A stretch of DNA of 64,000 nt from QZLE01 sp033852135. GTDB taxonomy: Bacteria; Pseudomonadota; Gammaproteobacteria; QZLD01. Location: assembly GCA_033852135.1 (NCBI GenBank), contig JAWSVB010000007.1, positions 284,155-348,154 of the forward strand. The letters run 5' to 3'. Positions 62,755 to 64,000 of this stretch are shown one piece after another. Under the pieces are notes generated by a model. The model saw only the letters and a program-made list of their open reading frames with translations. It was not told where the DNA came from and searched no databases. Made by a program: the position numbers and the translations under genes. How positions within the stretch are numbered: the first letter of the stretch is position 1; every line of letters begins with the position of its first letter.

Positions 62755-63120
62755 ATGTCGCAATCTTCTGCCTCAACATATAATCCTGCTGACCAGTCTC
62801 TTGAAGAGAGAATCAAGGCTTTCAAAAAAGTTCATCAAGATTTTAAAAACCTTGAGGCTTGCCTCAAGTCTAAAAGCCAATTTGATAGTCTTGGTACCTC
62901 AGAAGAGCTTTTACAGGCTCATACGATAGCAAAAAACAGCGTTAATTATGCGATACAGTCATTAAGCCACAAAGAACTCATAAAAGCTAACGAAGAAGGT
63001 TTACTATCCCGATACGAAGTTGATGAGGCCAAGGTATTAAAAGCTCAGACAGAACTCCCCAAAAAGACCAGCAAGAAACAACACAACAAATCTCATTCAA
63101 AAGGGAGCCAAAGAAAATAA
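62755..63120 (+). CDS. Hypothetical protein, Lys-rich C terminus
   Basis: I do not recognise this 121-residue protein. It is soluble, helical and charged: an N-terminal segment SLEERIKAFKKVHQDFKNLE, a single Cys (LEACLKSKS) and a strongly basic disordered tail (PKKTSKKQHNKSHSKGSQRK). The tail resembles those of nucleic-acid-associated proteins but that is weak evidence. It has a good promoter 42 bp upstream; the ribosome-binding site is weak. It converges with the next gene, 4 bp apart. Confidence 0.65.
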   Translation: MSQSSASTYNPADQSLEERIKAFKKVHQDFKNLEACLKSKSQFDSLGTSEELLQAHTIAKNSVNYAIQSLSHKELIKANEEGLLSRYEVDEAKVLKAQTELPKKTSKKQHNKSHSKGSQRK

Positions 63121-63124
63121 CGGA

Positions 63125-63472
63125 TTAGTCTTTATCTCCAACAGCAAACTCAGATAAAGATATACGAATAAAACTGTCTTTCATTTCAATAGACACTGTT
63201 TTTTCATCAACCCACTTATAACTCACAACCTCCGTTGAACCATAGTAATCCCAATAAGTTAAGCTTGGCTTGCTTTGATCGAGCTTAACAGTTGAAAAGA
63301 TAAGATCCCCATTATTACTATAACTGAGTTTATATATGTCTTTATTCCCCTGAAAATCACTGAAAGTTGCAATATCAACAGGCAAATCTCTATTTTCTAC
63401 AAAATTAACTATAGCCAAGTACCCCAGAATCAAAGCAAGGACTACAGATACAAGTATCGAATATACTTTCAT
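63125..63472 (-). CDS. Hypothetical membrane-anchored or secreted protein
   Basis: Unrecognised, 115 residues. An N-terminal hydrophobic stretch (~4-25, ILVSVVLALILGYLAIVNFV) looks like an uncleaved anchor or signal peptide. The rest is beta-rich and acidic (YKLSYSNNGDLIFSTVKLDQ, VDEKTVSIEMKDSFIRISL), reminiscent of a small periplasmic beta domain. GAGGCTGAAA before the ATG is an acceptable ribosome-binding site. It follows the gene ending at 63491 by 18 bp on the same strand, so the two may form an operon. Confidence 0.65.
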   Translation of the reverse strand: MKVYSILVSVVLALILGYLAIVNFVENRDLPVDIATFSDFQGNKDIYKLSYSNNGDLIFSTVKLDQSKPSLTYWDYYGSTEVVSYKWVDEKTVSIEMKDSFIRISLSEFAVGDKD

Positions 63473-63490
63473 TTTCAGCCTCTTTTACTA

Positions 63491-63973
63491 TTAACGCCCT
63501 ATCCCATTATTACAAATACCACACTTAGCTTCACATACATTTTTGAGAATGTATCGCTTAACGCCGCTTAACGAAGTACCTATACCATTCAAATTTGCTC
63601 CTAACCATGTACTTTCATCATTTAATGCTTCATCTTGCGCCGAATCTGGGCGAGCGATTCTATGTCCAATATACGCATATCTACCATATTGAAAGCCAGC
63701 CATCACTCCAGCAGAGAAATGTTGAACCTGATTACTACCATCTTGAAACTCTTTTTTAAATCCTGAATCACTAAAAACACGACGGCCTACCTGGGTTCCA
63801 TCTGTTCCTCGCGCCCATTCGCTTACACCAGCTAAAATATAGGAAACATCTTCAACATATGATTCCTCATCATTGTTAAATCCTGCGTACAAAGGCACCG
63901 CATACCCCCAGACATCAGCCATCGCGTGAGCACTACAAACCTTTCCTTGTTTAACAAGTTTGGCCTGCCTCAT
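63491..63973 (-). CDS. Hypothetical protein, possibly 3' part of a larger secreted/toxin-type gene
   Basis: Unrecognised, 160 residues. It is not hydrophobic and has no signal peptide. Features are QHFSAGVMAGFQYGRYAYIGHRIA (split: HFSAGVMAGF then YIGHRIARP), aromatic and Gly content of a globular enzyme-like domain, and four cysteines, three in the C-terminal cluster (CEAKCGIC). The ATG at 63973 lacks a ribosome-binding site and an in-frame TAG lies 18 bp upstream, so the start or the upstream frame is uncertain. Polymorphic-toxin C-terminal domains can look like this, but I cannot show it. Confidence 0.5.
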   Translation of the reverse strand: MRQAKLVKQGKVCSAHAMADVWGYAVPLYAGFNNDEESYVEDVSYILAGVSEWARGTDGTQVGRRVFSDSGFKKEFQDGSNQVQHFSAGVMAGFQYGRYAYIGHRIARPDSAQDEALNDESTWLGANLNGIGTSLSGVKRYILKNVCEAKCGICNNGIGR

Positions 63974-64000
63974 AGCATATGTTCTGGTCTAATGGAACCG

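Overview
The window looks like chromosome from an AT-rich, free-living Gammaproteobacterium (I judge G+C near 40% by eye, not counted). Gene order around the rpsB-to-accA cluster, the cheR-cheV-flgA-flgM-flgN arrangement, LPS lipid A genes, BamA and a suhB/trmJ pair all point to this class. It is flagellated and chemotactic, respires through complex I, and carries a PEP-CTERM sorted protein, a feature of many biofilm-forming aquatic Gammaproteobacteria. I cannot name the genus. No rRNA, tRNA, CRISPR array or intact insertion sequence was found.

Layout. 1-500: start of an ABC-F ATPase (yheS), then a gene-free stretch with a duplicated ~123-bp element. 901-6129: cheR and cheV on the minus strand; flgA, flgM, flgN, a YcgR-like PilZ gene and two small arginine-rich paralogues on the plus strand. 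A textbook sigma-28 site precedes flgM and a sigma-54-like site precedes flgA. 6131-26760: one long minus-strand housekeeping block, transcribed rpsB-tsf-pyrH-frr-uppS-cdsA-dxr-rseP-bamA-skp-lpxD-fabZ-lpxA-lpxB-rnhB-dnaE-accA-tilS. It links translation, isoprenoid and phospholipid supply, outer-membrane assembly, lipid A and fatty-acid synthesis. 27068-31293: map, glnD (plus) and trmO (minus). 31580-37753: a surface or polysaccharide group (RIFT-barrel-like lipoprotein, membrane sulfatase-like enzyme, Wzx-type flippase).

37793-48692: trmJ/suhB divergent pair, an FG-GAP protein, a Mut7-C protein, then nuoABCDEFGH read on the minus strand. The operon stops after nuoH: nuoI-N are not in the window. 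48970-54697: exported FAH-family protein, TrhA/hemolysin III homologue, a Leu/Ile/Val-type binding protein divergent from a chemoreceptor, and a DUF2956 protein. 54794-55552: a PEP-CTERM protein with a near-consensus sigma-54 promoter. 55756-58586: iscR-iscS-iscU-fdx-iscX, with a clear IscR operator but without iscA, hscB and hscA. 58808-62137: a large lipoprotein combining thrombospondin type 3 repeats, an Lcl/DUF1566 domain and a lipase-like alpha/beta hydrolase. 62138-64000: gene-poor DNA with an orphan terminator, short direct repeats and three unrecognised genes.

The most promising leads are the sigma-54-driven PEP-CTERM gene, the pair of small Arg-rich proteins beside the flagellar PilZ gene, the two shortened conserved operons (nuo and isc), and the repeat/hydrolase lipoprotein.
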